A stretch of 64,000 nt of DNA, taken from Enterococcus cecorum DSM 20682 = ATCC 43198. GTDB lineage: Bacteria > Bacillota > Bacilli > Lactobacillales > Enterococcaceae. Of this stretch, positions 48,879 to 56,048 are shown piece by piece. A program made the translations under genes and the position numbers. Under the pieces are notes generated by a model. The model was given only the letters and a program-made list of their open reading frames with translations, had not been told where the DNA came from and ran no database searches. The DNA is taken from positions 745,501-809,500 of the forward strand of contig NZ_ASWI01000003.1 of NCBI RefSeq assembly GCF_000407565.1. The letters are read 5' to 3'. Position 1 is the stretch's first letter; each line of letters opens with the position of its first letter.

Positions 48879-49277
48879 ATGACACAAAAATATTTACAAA
48901 TTTCTACTACAAAAGAAACGAGAAGAATCTTTAATGAGTACTTTGAAAAGAATAAAGAGTATTTTGGCACGAAAGCTAGTATGTTTAGGTTTATGGTGTA
49001 TAATTTAGATATACTTACAAAATTTAATTCAAAAATCGTTAATCCAGAGAAAAAGAAATTAGAAAAAGAGTTAAGAGAAGCAAAAGAAAAAATCATGGAA
49101 TATGAATTAAAGCTAGGTAAACAAAAAGAACTTAAAGCAGAATTACCAGAAAATGTTACCGATCAACTAGATAGAATAGAAAAAATGGTTGCTATAATAT
49201 TTGAATCTGATTTAATCAAAGTTAGTGATAATAAAACAAGTGATAAAAGAAAATATGACTTTGATTTCAAATTCTAA
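48879..49277 (+). CDS. hypothetical protein with C-terminal coiled coil, possible relaxosome accessory
   Basis: A 132-residue protein. Its N-terminus (MTQKYLQISTTKETRRIFNE) could form a DNA-binding ribbon-helix-helix-like unit. Residues about 55-90 are a strong Lys/Glu coiled coil (KKKLEKELREAKEKIMEYEL). Small proteins of this kind next to an inverted-repeat-rich region often are accessory oriT-binding proteins; that role is inferred from position only. Confidence 0.5.
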   Translation: MTQKYLQISTTKETRRIFNEYFEKNKEYFGTKASMFRFMVYNLDILTKFNSKIVNPEKKKLEKELREAKEKIMEYELKLGKQKELKAELPENVTDQLDRIEKMVAIIFESDLIKVSDNKTSDKRKYDFDFKF

Positions 49278-49322
49278 CGTGTTTTTGGTAACTAATAATT
49301 AAGCTTTGAAAGGAAAATATAA

Positions 49323-49577
49323 ATGGCATTAATTAGAATAGAGATTAGTGATTTGTTAAAAAAAGAAGCAGAAAGTATTTTACTTTCACAAGGAATGACA
49401 CCTCAAGAAGCTGTTCAAACTTTATACAAGAAAATTGTTGCAAAAGGCGAATTTCCAAAAGAGGTTCAATTAACTGAAGAAGAAATAAATAGTCGCTTTG
49501 ATAAAGTTATGAGTAATTTTGCACCAGAACCATTAAACACCAAAGAAGAAATAGAAGCGTGGTTAAATGAAGAATAG
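49323..49577 (+). CDS. RelB/DinJ-family antitoxin-like protein (orphan)
   Basis: An 84-residue protein with the RelB/DinJ ribbon-helix-helix pattern: MALIRIEISDLLKKEAESIL, then GMTPQEAVQTLYKKIVAKGEFPKE, and an acidic C-terminal tail. No RelE/YafQ toxin follows; the next gene is on the opposite strand. It may be a solitary regulator, an anti-toxin against a toxin elsewhere, or a remnant. Confidence 0.75.
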   Translation: MALIRIEISDLLKKEAESILLSQGMTPQEAVQTLYKKIVAKGEFPKEVQLTEEEINSRFDKVMSNFAPEPLNTKEEIEAWLNEE

Positions 49578-49657
49578 TTTTGCTAGTAATTACTATTGAC
49601 ATAGACTATTAAAAAAGGGTTGAAAGAAAATAATCATCTTTCAACTCTTTTATTTTT

Positions 49658-50431
49658 TTAGAATGTTTTTATTACTAAATCATCTTCATTTTCAGATTTG
49701 GGTAATTCTTGTAATCCTGTATTAACGGTACTAAACTGATCAACTAACCAAGTTTTATTCTTTGAATCGTAGACAAATTTAAAGTTAATATCGTAATTAT
49801 TATTCTGAAGGGGCTTATCTAAATAATTTGCTGTATATTCATAATCAACGTAACCAGCTAATACAAAAGAAATTACGCCATCATTTAAGCTTAAACGAAA
49901 AGGATAGTCATAAGCTTTTATTTTCTTTAAAGTCATATTATACATATCTTCACCCCAAAGCGTTGAATTGGAGATTTCGTCTTGTGTTTCTTGATAAAAG
50001 TTATCAGAATAATTACTTATTTTAGAAAAGTCTCTATTAGCACCGGCATCAAAAAATTGTTCAACTTTTTCAGTATAAAATTGTGCTAATGTTCCTTTTT
50101 CTATATTTGACTTGATATTTTGCTGTGCGTCAATTGTGGTTTCATTTAGCAAGGGAAGGACAGCCTTTAGTTTTATATCCTCTTGGTTTTTTTGGATTTT
50201 AATCGGTAGAATCGTCTTAGTAGATTTTGTTTCAGATAATGGTACCTCAAGTTCTTTTGAGTGGTAGTAAGCTTTAAAATCCTTTGGAACAGGGAAAAAA
50301 TATACAGGATAATTTTTTTCTGAAGATATTGTACTAGTTTCGTTACTTTTAGTTTTTGTTTCAGAGAGGGTACAACCACTTATAGTTGATACGAGTATTG
50401 CACATCTTAGAAAGATTGCGAATTTTTTCAA
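49658..50431 (-). CDS. putative lipoprotein, 257 aa
   Basis: Secreted protein with a lipoprotein-type signal (KKFAIFLRCAILVSTISGC, Cys about 20). Its C-terminal half may be an NTF2-like fold (FYTEKVEQFFDAGANRDFSK to the C-terminus) similar in style to TcpC-type transfer proteins. TTG 50431 is selected because GGAGGAATATT lies upstream. A TATAAT sequence at about 50477-50482 (minus strand) is its -10, and a palindromic operator sits right downstream of it. Function is unknown. Confidence 0.6.
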   Translation of the reverse strand: MKKFAIFLRCAILVSTISGCTLSETKTKSNETSTISSEKNYPVYFFPVPKDFKAYYHSKELEVPLSETKSTKTILPIKIQKNQEDIKLKAVLPLLNETTIDAQQNIKSNIEKGTLAQFYTEKVEQFFDAGANRDFSKISNYSDNFYQETQDEISNSTLWGEDMYNMTLKKIKAYDYPFRLSLNDGVISFVLAGYVDYEYTANYLDKPLQNNNYDINFKFVYDSKNKTWLVDQFSTVNTGLQELPKSENEDDLVIKTF

Positions 50432-50459
50432 AAATATTCCTCCTTGTAAAAATGAATAT

Positions 50460-50530
50460 GGACTAATACTGGTCCCATTATAGCACATAAAATCTTTAGG
50501 ATTAATATAAAAAAGGATTAATTTTGGTCC
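50460..50530. promoter_or_regulatory. paired palindromic operators between lipoprotein and XRE genes
   Basis: GGACTAATACTGGTCC (50460-50475) and GGATTAATTTTGGTCC (50515-50530) are two copies of an imperfect 16-bp palindrome 55 bases apart, in a divergent intergenic region. The first lies at the transcription start of the lipoprotein gene. They are probable binding sites of the adjacent XRE regulator. Confidence 0.65.
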
Positions 50531-50547
50531 AAAAGGTGTGCTATTAT

Positions 50548-50784
50548 TTGAAAGTAGAAAAAATTATTGATAATAAGAATGTAATTGGTAGCAATATTAG
50601 GCGAATTCGGTTAGAAAAAAAGATAGGACAAACTGAGTTGGTTAGAGAATTACAACTAAGAAAAATTTCTATCACTAGGGAAACGTTGGTGAAGATTGAG
50701 GGGGGTCGGCAACATATTAAATTGGTACAATTGAGAGCGATTAGAGACATTCTACAAGTATCTTATGACGAGTTACTCCAATAA
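50548..50784 (+). CDS. XRE-family regulator, 78 aa
   Basis: Single helix-turn-helix protein: IGSNIRRIRLEKKIGQTELV begins the domain and ITRETLVKIEGGRQHIKLVQ contains the recognition region. The start is uncertain; TTG 50548 (AAAAGGTG upstream) gives the complete domain. It has no sensing domain. It probably represses the divergent lipoprotein gene through the GGAC(N8)GTCC palindromes and controls itself. Confidence 0.75.
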   Translation: MKVEKIIDNKNVIGSNIRRIRLEKKIGQTELVRELQLRKISITRETLVKIEGGRQHIKLVQLRAIRDILQVSYDELLQ

Positions 50785-50981
50785 CAATTTATATATTTTA
50801 TTAAGACTATTTTGTGGTACTCTTATTTGTCATAAAAAAAACACAAATACCAATGATAAGGCATGTAACATTAGTTGTATGTGTATGTTATGATATTAGC
50901 TTGTAGGATGGCTTAACTAGTTTGAAAACTACACGTTCAAGATATACGATAATATATATTTGATAAATGGTGGTGAATAAA

Positions 50982-51116
50982 GTGAGTGAAAAGCAAATTA
51001 CTGATGCTGAAAAAAAGAAGGAAGATACTAAACGTATTCTGGAACTAAATTTTAAACTGCTGAAAAAACAACTTGAGAAACATAAAGATATTTACATGAG
51101 ATTAAAGGATAAATAA
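50982..51116 (+). CDS. short Lys-rich helical protein, 44 aa
   Basis: Starts at GTG 50982 behind GGTGGTG; it begins MSEKQITDAEKKKEDTKRIL and is highly charged. A frameshifted homologue lies at 51477-51603, directly before the Doc-like gene, so this small protein is probably the upstream partner in a toxin-antitoxin pair. After its stop about 26 bases resemble the 5' end of that Doc gene, then the homology breaks off at the element end. Confidence 0.55.
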   Translation: MSEKQITDAEKKKEDTKRILELNFKLLKKQLEKHKDIYMRLKDK

Positions 51117-51180
51117 ATTGAAGAATATAAATATATAGATGTAGAATTTGATTCTTCAAATAACTTCTCTACCTAGTTTT

Positions 51181-51202
51181 TTTGGCTACGATATTGGCTA
51201 CG
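51181..51202. repeat. right arm-type repeats
   Basis: TTTGGCTACG and ATTGGCTACG, 12 bases apart, matching the pair at 41494-41515. About 107 bases inside the right core. Confidence 0.5.
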
Positions 51203-51309
51203 TTTCTGATGATGGTATATGACGATACATACCATCATTCTATAGTAATTTGCTGAATGAATTAGCTCTATACTACTTATTTCTTATTATTGAGTCCCAA
51301 AAGACTTAT

Positions 51310-51322
51310 TGGAAGGTAGTGT
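51310..51322. repeat. attachment-site core, right (attR)
   Basis: TGGAAGGTAGTGT, identical to 41405-41417. It continues GGGATAA as a remnant of a sufB 3' end with two transitions relative to attL. Confidence 0.75.
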
Positions 51323-51352
51323 GGGATAAACTACTAAGAAGAATAATAATTA

Positions 51353-51391
51353 AGAGAAGCCTTATCGTATCAGAAGGGCTTCTCTATTTTT
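51353..51391 (+). terminator. displaced native suf terminator
   Basis: AGAGAAGCC pairs with GGCTTCTCT followed by ATTTTTAT, 22 bases after the remnant sufB stop. It was probably the original suf terminator before the element inserted. Confidence 0.75.
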
Positions 51392-51476
51392 ATGTATACA
51401 CAGTACAAAACTAAAAGATTTATATTAGAATATATGCTAAATTGTAATTATAGATAAATAATGGAAGCGAAAAAGT

Positions 51477-51603
51477 ATGCGTAATAACAAATCAACGGAT
51501 ACAGAAAAAGAATACAAAGCGTATCCTGGAACTAAATTTTAAGCTATTGAAAAAACAACTCGAACAACATAAAGAAATTTATATGAAATTAAAGGATAAA
51601 TAA
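51477..51603 (+). pseudogene. frameshifted homologue of the 44-aa Lys-rich protein
   Basis: From ATG 51477 the frame ends after about 21 codons. After an extra G near 51520 the alternative frame reads LELNFKLLKKQLEQHKEIYM and matches the gene at 50982 closely. It lies directly before the Doc-like gene, so it was probably its partner. Confidence 0.65.
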
Positions 51604-51627
51604 GGTAGGTAATATGAATATATAGAT

Positions 51628-52002
51628 TTGGAATATACAATTAAGGTTCATGATCTAATAATAGATGAGATAGGAGGATTAAAAGGTATAAAAGATTACG
51701 GTCAATTGGAAATTGTACTTGCAAATATTCAAAATGATTTATACTATCCTACATTTGCTGATAAATTAACACACTTGATGTATTCAGTAGTACAACTTCA
51801 CATGTTTTTATACGGTAATAAGAGATTGGCATTATTACTTGGAACATATTTTATGAATATTAATCACTATTCATACTATACTGATATTTTTAGTGAAAGA
51901 ATGGAAAATGTAGTTGATGATGTAGCGAGTGGTAAAATATCTAAAGAGCAATTAAAAGAAATAAGTATTGAGTTGTTGGAATTAGACGAAATAAAAGGAT
52001 AA
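51628..52002 (+). CDS. Doc/Fic-type protein, probably damaged at its start
   Basis: A 124-residue protein related to Doc (death on curing) toxins, which phosphorylate EF-Tu in the studied cases. The Fic motif HMFLYGNKRLALLLGTYFM (about 54-72) keeps His, Phe, Gly-Asn-Lys-Arg, though the usual Asp/Glu is replaced by Tyr. The best start, ATG 51614 behind AGGTAGGT, is out of frame: ATGAATATATAG needs one more A to read MKYIDLEYTIK. As it stands only a TTG at 51628 opens the frame. With the partner gene also frameshifted, the pair is probably inactive. Confidence 0.65.
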   Translation: MEYTIKVHDLIIDEIGGLKGIKDYGQLEIVLANIQNDLYYPTFADKLTHLMYSVVQLHMFLYGNKRLALLLGTYFMNINHYSYYTDIFSERMENVVDDVASGKISKEQLKEISIELLELDEIKG

Positions 52003-52162
52003 TTACATTATATTACAAAGTAGCTGTATAAATACTGATATTTAGGCGTACTTATGGCTGCTTTTTTTGAGTAAGAAAAGAGTGTGCTCAGAGACTACAC
52101 ACTACTGATTGTAAGTGTCTAGAATTTAGTTAGATGTAAAAAAGTGAATAAATCAATATTTG
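52003..52162. other. intergenic stretch
   Basis: 160 bases between the Doc-like gene and the terminator. No gene or clear structure seen. Confidence 0.4.
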
Positions 52163-52190
52163 AGGATAGAGAAATCTATCCTCTTTTTTG
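52163..52190 (+). terminator. Rho-independent terminator or attenuator
   Basis: GAGGATAG pairs with CTATCCTC, followed by six T. It stands before the structured leader of the Rep-like gene and could end upstream transcription or attenuate the leader. Confidence 0.8.
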
Positions 52191-52446
52191 GTTTAGGCGG
52201 AAAACTTTTTTACGGGAGACAAATAGCTAGACAGTAGTACTTTTGGTGCAAGTCCAAATATTTGTATTGAGTTTAGTTATAACTAACTCATTGCCCTCTG
52301 AGGCATATTCATTCCCCCTATGTTTAACCTATCCGCCAATTTATAGGTTAAACAATCGCAGGTAATGGTTAAGGTGGGTTCGATTCCCACGACCTGCTTT
52401 ATAAAGAGCTTTTCCTTTGGCGGAGGAAATGAATGGAGGAATAAAT
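52191..52446 (+). promoter_or_regulatory. structured leader of the Rep-like gene
   Basis: A perfect 12-bp hairpin (TGTTTAACCTAT 52321-52332, ATAGGTTAAACA 52343-52354) exposes loop CCGCCAATTT. Loop bases CCGCCAA (52333-52339) are fully complementary to TTGGCGG (52417-52423), which overlaps the first Shine-Dalgarno (GGAGG 52422-52426). That SD serves a 3-codon reading frame ATG GAG GAA TAA (52433-52444), which itself contains the SD for the Rep start at 52447. The arrangement suggests pseudoknot- and leader-coupled control of Rep synthesis. Confidence 0.55.
52358..52397 (+). ncRNA. tRNA-like acceptor/T-arm minihelix
   Basis: GCAGGT (52358-52363) pairs with ACCTGC (52392-52397). Directly inside, GTGGG-TTCGATT-CCCAC (52374-52390) is a canonical tRNA T-arm with a consensus T-loop. 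Only ATGGTTAAG, like a D-loop, replaces the D-arm, anticodon arm and variable loop. No CCA is encoded. It cannot be a working tRNA; it may be a tRNA relic or a tRNA mimic in the leader. Confidence 0.6.
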
Positions 52447-53505
52447 ATGGCAGGCGCAACGCAAAAATATGTTAAAAACAAAGGCTATGAGAGCATAAAA
52501 CGAGAAATGCTACAAAATGATGATTTGAGCTTAGAGGCTAGAGGATTACTTGCCTACATGGAAAGTATGCCAGAAAGTTACGTGTTTCATAAAACGCAAC
52601 TACAAAAGGCTTTTAAGCATAATAAGCGTACTTGTATCGATCGAATCTGGAATGAGCTGATGAGTCAGAACTATCTCATTGCTTTTCGTAAACGAGATGG
52701 CAAGAAGTATATCTATCAATATTATTTCACTCAAGAAAAATTTGATGAAGAAGATATTCAGGCGATTGAATCTGATTTGCTTTCTTCAGGATTTGAAAGA
52801 GTCCCTTTGATTGAAAGAAAGAGTAGAAAAGCAAAAACAAAATCAGAAACATTGAAAAATCAAGATTTATCTGATGATGAGATTTGGGATGTTGAAAATC
52901 AACACTCCAAAAATGAGGGAAATATTTGGGATGTTGATTTTGAACAGTCCAAAATGAACTGCTCAAAATCAGCAGGTAATAAATTAACTATAAATAAATT
53001 GAATACAAAAATAGAAGATACTCAATCGAAACCAGTATCGAAACAAGAAAATCATTCTGAATTGATAGCAGATGAAAATTTAGTTGCTACTCAGAAATAT
53101 CCTTTACTGTCTGAACAATCGACTGAATTATTATCTAAATTTGGTAAAGACGGATTAAAACTTATTTCTAAAATTTATGAATCTAAACGAAAAGTTGAAA
53201 AAGATTTGAATGCTGGTGTGAAAATCTATGGCGATATTTTTTCTGAAGAGTTAGACGCTGAAGTAAATAAATTCATTAAAACATATCGATTAGGCAATTG
53301 GAAGGAACAAGGAATTAAAGACATGTTTGGCTACTTTTATAAGATGATGATGAACTTTTGGAAGAAATGCTTATTGACAGTAAATGATAATCCAGGTGTC
53401 ATTTATGAAACTGAAACTGTTAGATTTAATGATTATCTTGACGCTACTTTATCAAATGCAGATATTGATTCCATTTTACGAACGTCTGCACATAAATTCG
53501 CATAA
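52447..53505 (+). CDS. Rep-like protein with N-terminal winged helix
   Basis: A 352-residue protein whose N-terminal 90 residues form a winged-helix replication-initiator-like unit (DLSLEARGLLAYMESMPESY, then KAFKHNKRTCIDRIWNELMS). A polar linker with repeated acidic motifs (about 130-215) follows, then a helical C-terminal region. Such proteins are found as replisome organisers or initiators in Gram-positive plasmids and ICEs. ATG 52447 is chosen for its GGAGGA; two upstream ATG codons and a TTG are in the control region. Confidence 0.65.
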   Translation: MAGATQKYVKNKGYESIKREMLQNDDLSLEARGLLAYMESMPESYVFHKTQLQKAFKHNKRTCIDRIWNELMSQNYLIAFRKRDGKKYIYQYYFTQEKFDEEDIQAIESDLLSSGFERVPLIERKSRKAKTKSETLKNQDLSDDEIWDVENQHSKNEGNIWDVDFEQSKMNCSKSAGNKLTINKLNTKIEDTQSKPVSKQENHSELIADENLVATQKYPLLSEQSTELLSKFGKDGLKLISKIYESKRKVEKDLNAGVKIYGDIFSEELDAEVNKFIKTYRLGNWKEQGIKDMFGYFYKMMMNFWKKCLLTVNDNPGVIYETETVRFNDYLDATLSNADIDSILRTSAHKFA

Positions 53506-53519
53506 AGAAGGTGTTGAAA

Positions 53520-53780
53520 ATGTTAGCATACAAAATTTCATCACTCACAATGCCAGAAGATGGTCGTTTTGGTTCTTTTCAGCTGGAAGGATTAGAAAAT
53601 ATTTACTTCCGCTTTGAAAGACAAGCTGAAGGTTATTATCTTTATCCTGATTTTTTCAAAAAGATAGATAATGGCGGCGAGTTTCATCAATTGAATCATG
53701 GAGAAAAATTATATGATTCATTGCAGCAAGCTCTCAATCAAACCTTAGCAAATCAGGAAAAAGTAAAAACAATGCACTAA
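53520..53780 (+). CDS. small hypothetical protein, 86 aa
   Basis: Soluble protein (MLAYKISSLTMPEDGRFGSF at its start) with no recognised domain; 14 bases after the Rep-like gene and behind GAAGGTG, so probably co-translated with it. Similar short proteins accompany replication genes in mobile elements, but the function is unknown. Confidence 0.5.
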   Translation: MLAYKISSLTMPEDGRFGSFQLEGLENIYFRFERQAEGYYLYPDFFKKIDNGGEFHQLNHGEKLYDSLQQALNQTLANQEKVKTMH

Positions 53781-54070
53781 ACACTAAATCTTTGACCTTA
53801 GCAAGTCGTTAAACTGCTTGGTCTTTGATAACTGAATAACAACCTGTCGCCCTGATCAGCGTGACTATGGGATGAAAAAGAGAAATGAGGGAGACAGTAG
53901 GTAGAGACAGAACTACCCCCAGTCACTAACGTAGCTATATTAGAAATAGCACAAGAGTTGGAATTTCTAGACTAAAAATTCTGCGTAAAAAATACCGAAA
54001 GTCAATACGTTTGACTTCAGCACCCCGTAAATTCGGGACTTCAAGAATATTCCTAAGGAGGAAAAGAAGT
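53781..54070. other. 290-base structured non-coding region; possible oriT or RNA leader
   Basis: No gene. Visible structures are: the near-palindrome GTCGCCCTGATCAGCGTGAC (about 53836-53855); ACTACCCCCAGTCACTAACG near 53912, reminiscent of oriT nick regions with C-run plus CTAAC; AAGTCAA/TTTGACTT hairpin near 54000-54018; and CCCGTAAATTCGGG near 54024. Then AAGGAGG serves the next gene. The high content of hairpins suggests an RNA leader or transfer origin. Confidence 0.45.
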
Positions 54071-54409
54071 ATGGAAAACAATAAAAACACTATTTTTCAG
54101 CGTGACTTACGCTACCTTGCTACTTTTGGCAACGCAACGGCAAAATTAGACGCAGCTTACAAGCATAGAATTGCGGATATCAGAAAGGATGGTTTATACG
54201 TCCCACAAGGTAAAGCAATTATTGATGGACGAAAAGCTGATGTGAAAATTAACGAACCATTTTATGCAATCATTAAACATATTGTCACGATTAAAGTCGG
54301 CAATTTGTTGGTTGCTGAAACACTAAATGGACGATTGATGAAAACAGAGAAATTTACGAAACTAGTTAAAATTGCTGCAAAAACCAAAAACAGAAAGGGA
54401 GCGAAGTAA
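54071..54409 (+). CDS. hypothetical basic protein, 112 aa
   Basis: Basic protein (MENNKNTIFQRDLRYLATFG at its start, Lys-rich end) starting behind CTAAGGAGG. It precedes parA by one base, so the two are coupled. No domain recognised; a basic protein beside ParA could contact DNA, which is only an inference. Confidence 0.5.
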   Translation: MENNKNTIFQRDLRYLATFGNATAKLDAAYKHRIADIRKDGLYVPQGKAIIDGRKADVKINEPFYAIIKHIVTIKVGNLLVAETLNGRLMKTEKFTKLVKIAAKTKNRKGAK

Positions 54410-54410
54410 T

Positions 54411-55172
54411 ATGTTGATTATTAGTGCGAATTCAGATAAGGGTGGCGTAGGAAAAACTACCACCGTTAAAAATTTAGCAGAAAAATTAAGACTATTTTCT
54501 AAAGTACTCATGATAGATTTAGATGATTCTGGTAATTTGACGACTGGATTTGGTGAATTTGAATCCACTGAAAATACAGTCATTGATTTATTTGAAAAAG
54601 GAAATGTTCATCCATTTAGCATAAAAGAAAATCTCGATTTAATACCTGGTCATAAGCTTGTCTCTGCCCTAAAAGAAAGACTTATTTCCAGGAGACAAAG
54701 AGAAATTATTTTAGCTAGATGGATTGCTAGAAATTATGCGTATCTATCAGAAAACTATGATTATATCTTAATCGATACAGAAAATGATGAAGGAATACTC
54801 ACTCAAAACGCATTAATTGCAAGTGATATTGTTTTATCGATTGCTATGCCAGGTGTGGATGATTTTTCTGCCGCCCTTAATTTGAGTACGTTTGTCAATG
54901 AATTAAACATTGATTTTGATACACACACTCAAGTGCTCTTGATGGCAAATCGAATTGATAAACGTGCCAATCGTTCAAAAGAGCTTATTCAAACGTTGGA
55001 AAGATTTGATAATTATGTAGGCTACTTGCCCCAGTTAGATTTATTGTATGAAAAGCAATCCGTCTATTGTTCGGACGCTGCCAAAAAGAATAGAGCAGGT
55101 TTTGAAACAATTGACGCTTTCTTTCAAAATTTAGTAGTTAAGATACAAGAAATTGAAAGGGAGGTAGCTTAG
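54411..55172 (+). CDS. parA: ParA-family partition ATPase
   Basis: A 253-residue deviant Walker ATPase for segregation of the replicon. The Walker A motif KGGVGKTTT begins at about residue 10, preceded by LIISANSDKGG. The Walker A' LMIDLDDSGNLT lies near 37-48 and the Walker B-like DYILIDTENDEGIL near 119-132. It ends at 55172, and the next gene begins at the next base, an arrangement typical of par operons. Presence of ParA implies an autonomously replicating or circular phase. Confidence 0.85.
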   Translation: MLIISANSDKGGVGKTTTVKNLAEKLRLFSKVLMIDLDDSGNLTTGFGEFESTENTVIDLFEKGNVHPFSIKENLDLIPGHKLVSALKERLISRRQREIILARWIARNYAYLSENYDYILIDTENDEGILTQNALIASDIVLSIAMPGVDDFSAALNLSTFVNELNIDFDTHTQVLLMANRIDKRANRSKELIQTLERFDNYVGYLPQLDLLYEKQSVYCSDAAKKNRAGFETIDAFFQNLVVKIQEIEREVA

Positions 55173-55445
55173 ATGAGTAGCCGATATGACCAATTTTTAA
55201 AAGACAATTATCAATCCACCAGGCAATTAAGGCAGCAACAATCAGCAGTTCAGCCAACGGAAAAGGTTGCATATGTCAAATATAAAAGTATTAAAATCAA
55301 AGAATCTAGCTATCGAAAGCTAGAATTGATGAAGATGGCAACTGGAGAAAGCTATATATCACACTTAGATCAAGCAATTGACGAGTATTTTGAATTGTTG
55401 TTACAAACGGATGAAAAATTAAATACTTTGAATGACTTGCTTTAG
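55173..55445 (+). CDS. small partner of ParA, 90 aa
   Basis: A small charged protein starting immediately after parA. Residues about 38-60 (KSIKIKESSYRKLELMKMAT) look like the strand-helix of a ribbon-helix-helix domain, and the C-terminal part is an acidic helix. In small par systems this position is held by the centromere-binding protein; that role is inferred from position and size. Confidence 0.6.
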   Translation: MSSRYDQFLKDNYQSTRQLRQQQSAVQPTEKVAYVKYKSIKIKESSYRKLELMKMATGESYISHLDQAIDEYFELLLQTDEKLNTLNDLL

Positions 55446-55480
55446 TTTAATTTATCGACAAGCGTAAAAGGAGCTTAAAA

Positions 55481-56032
55481 ATGAATTTGATAGTTTTTGA
55501 TACAGAAACAACGGGATTAACGTATGGTGATGAAATTTTGCAATTGTCCATTATTGATGGCAATGGCAAATTATTGCTAGATCAGCTGTTCAAACCAACT
55601 CACAAAAAGAGTTGGTTTGAAGCACAAGAAATTCATAAAATTAGTCCTGAGATGGTTAAAAATTGCCCGAATATTTCTGATTACAAAAAGCAAATACAAA
55701 AAATTGTCAATCAATCCGAATTGTTAGTTGGCTATAATATCAATTTTGATATTACGTTTTTGGAAAATATAGGGATAAATTTTGAAGGAAAGAAAACGAT
55801 AGATATCATGAAAGCTTTTGCTCCTGTATATGGTGAATGGAGTGAATACTTTGGTGATTATAAATGGCAAAAACTAACCACTTGTGCAGCATATTTTGGA
55901 TATAATTACTGTCCGCATTTGGCTTTAGAAGATGTGAAGGCAACTTTATATGCATACAACAAGTTGAAACAATTGAACAAGTTAGATGGATATTACGAGA
56001 CCGTAAATTATACAGAAGATTTTTGGAATTGA
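55481..56032 (+). CDS. DnaQ-like 3'-5' exonuclease
   Basis: A 183-residue DEDDh exonuclease of the DNA polymerase III epsilon type. The motifs are complete: Exo I FDTETTGLTYGDEI (Asp7, Glu9), Exo II NINFDITFLENI (Asp about 90) and Exo III HLALEDVKAT (His and Asp about 150-155). It probably proofreads or trims DNA during element replication. SD AAAGGAG precedes the ATG. Confidence 0.85.
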   Translation: MNLIVFDTETTGLTYGDEILQLSIIDGNGKLLLDQLFKPTHKKSWFEAQEIHKISPEMVKNCPNISDYKKQIQKIVNQSELLVGYNINFDITFLENIGINFEGKKTIDIMKAFAPVYGEWSEYFGDYKWQKLTTCAAYFGYNYCPHLALEDVKATLYAYNKLKQLNKLDGYYETVNYTEDFWN

Positions 56033-56048
56033 GAAAGGAATGATAATC

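Larger units (their letters stand above)
41405..51322. mobile_element. integrative element inserted at the sufB 3' end (~9.9 kb)
   Basis: Bounded by 13-bp direct repeats, with an integrase gene pointing toward the left end. It contains a phage-type repressor/excisionase switch, a replication-type protein, a VirB6/TrbL-like protein, small coupling-type proteins, a hairpin-rich candidate origin, an antitoxin-like protein, a lipoprotein and regulators. No relaxase or VirB4-type ATPase is visible, so it is more likely a mobilisable or decayed element than a self-transmissible ICE. Confidence 0.75.

Noticed and set aside
52358-52397. Complete tRNA gene
   Set aside because: Anticodon arm and most of the D-arm are absent and no CCA is present.
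53384-53617. 77-codon ORF overlapping the Rep-like gene end
   Set aside because: Out-of-frame overlap with two better-supported genes and no SD.
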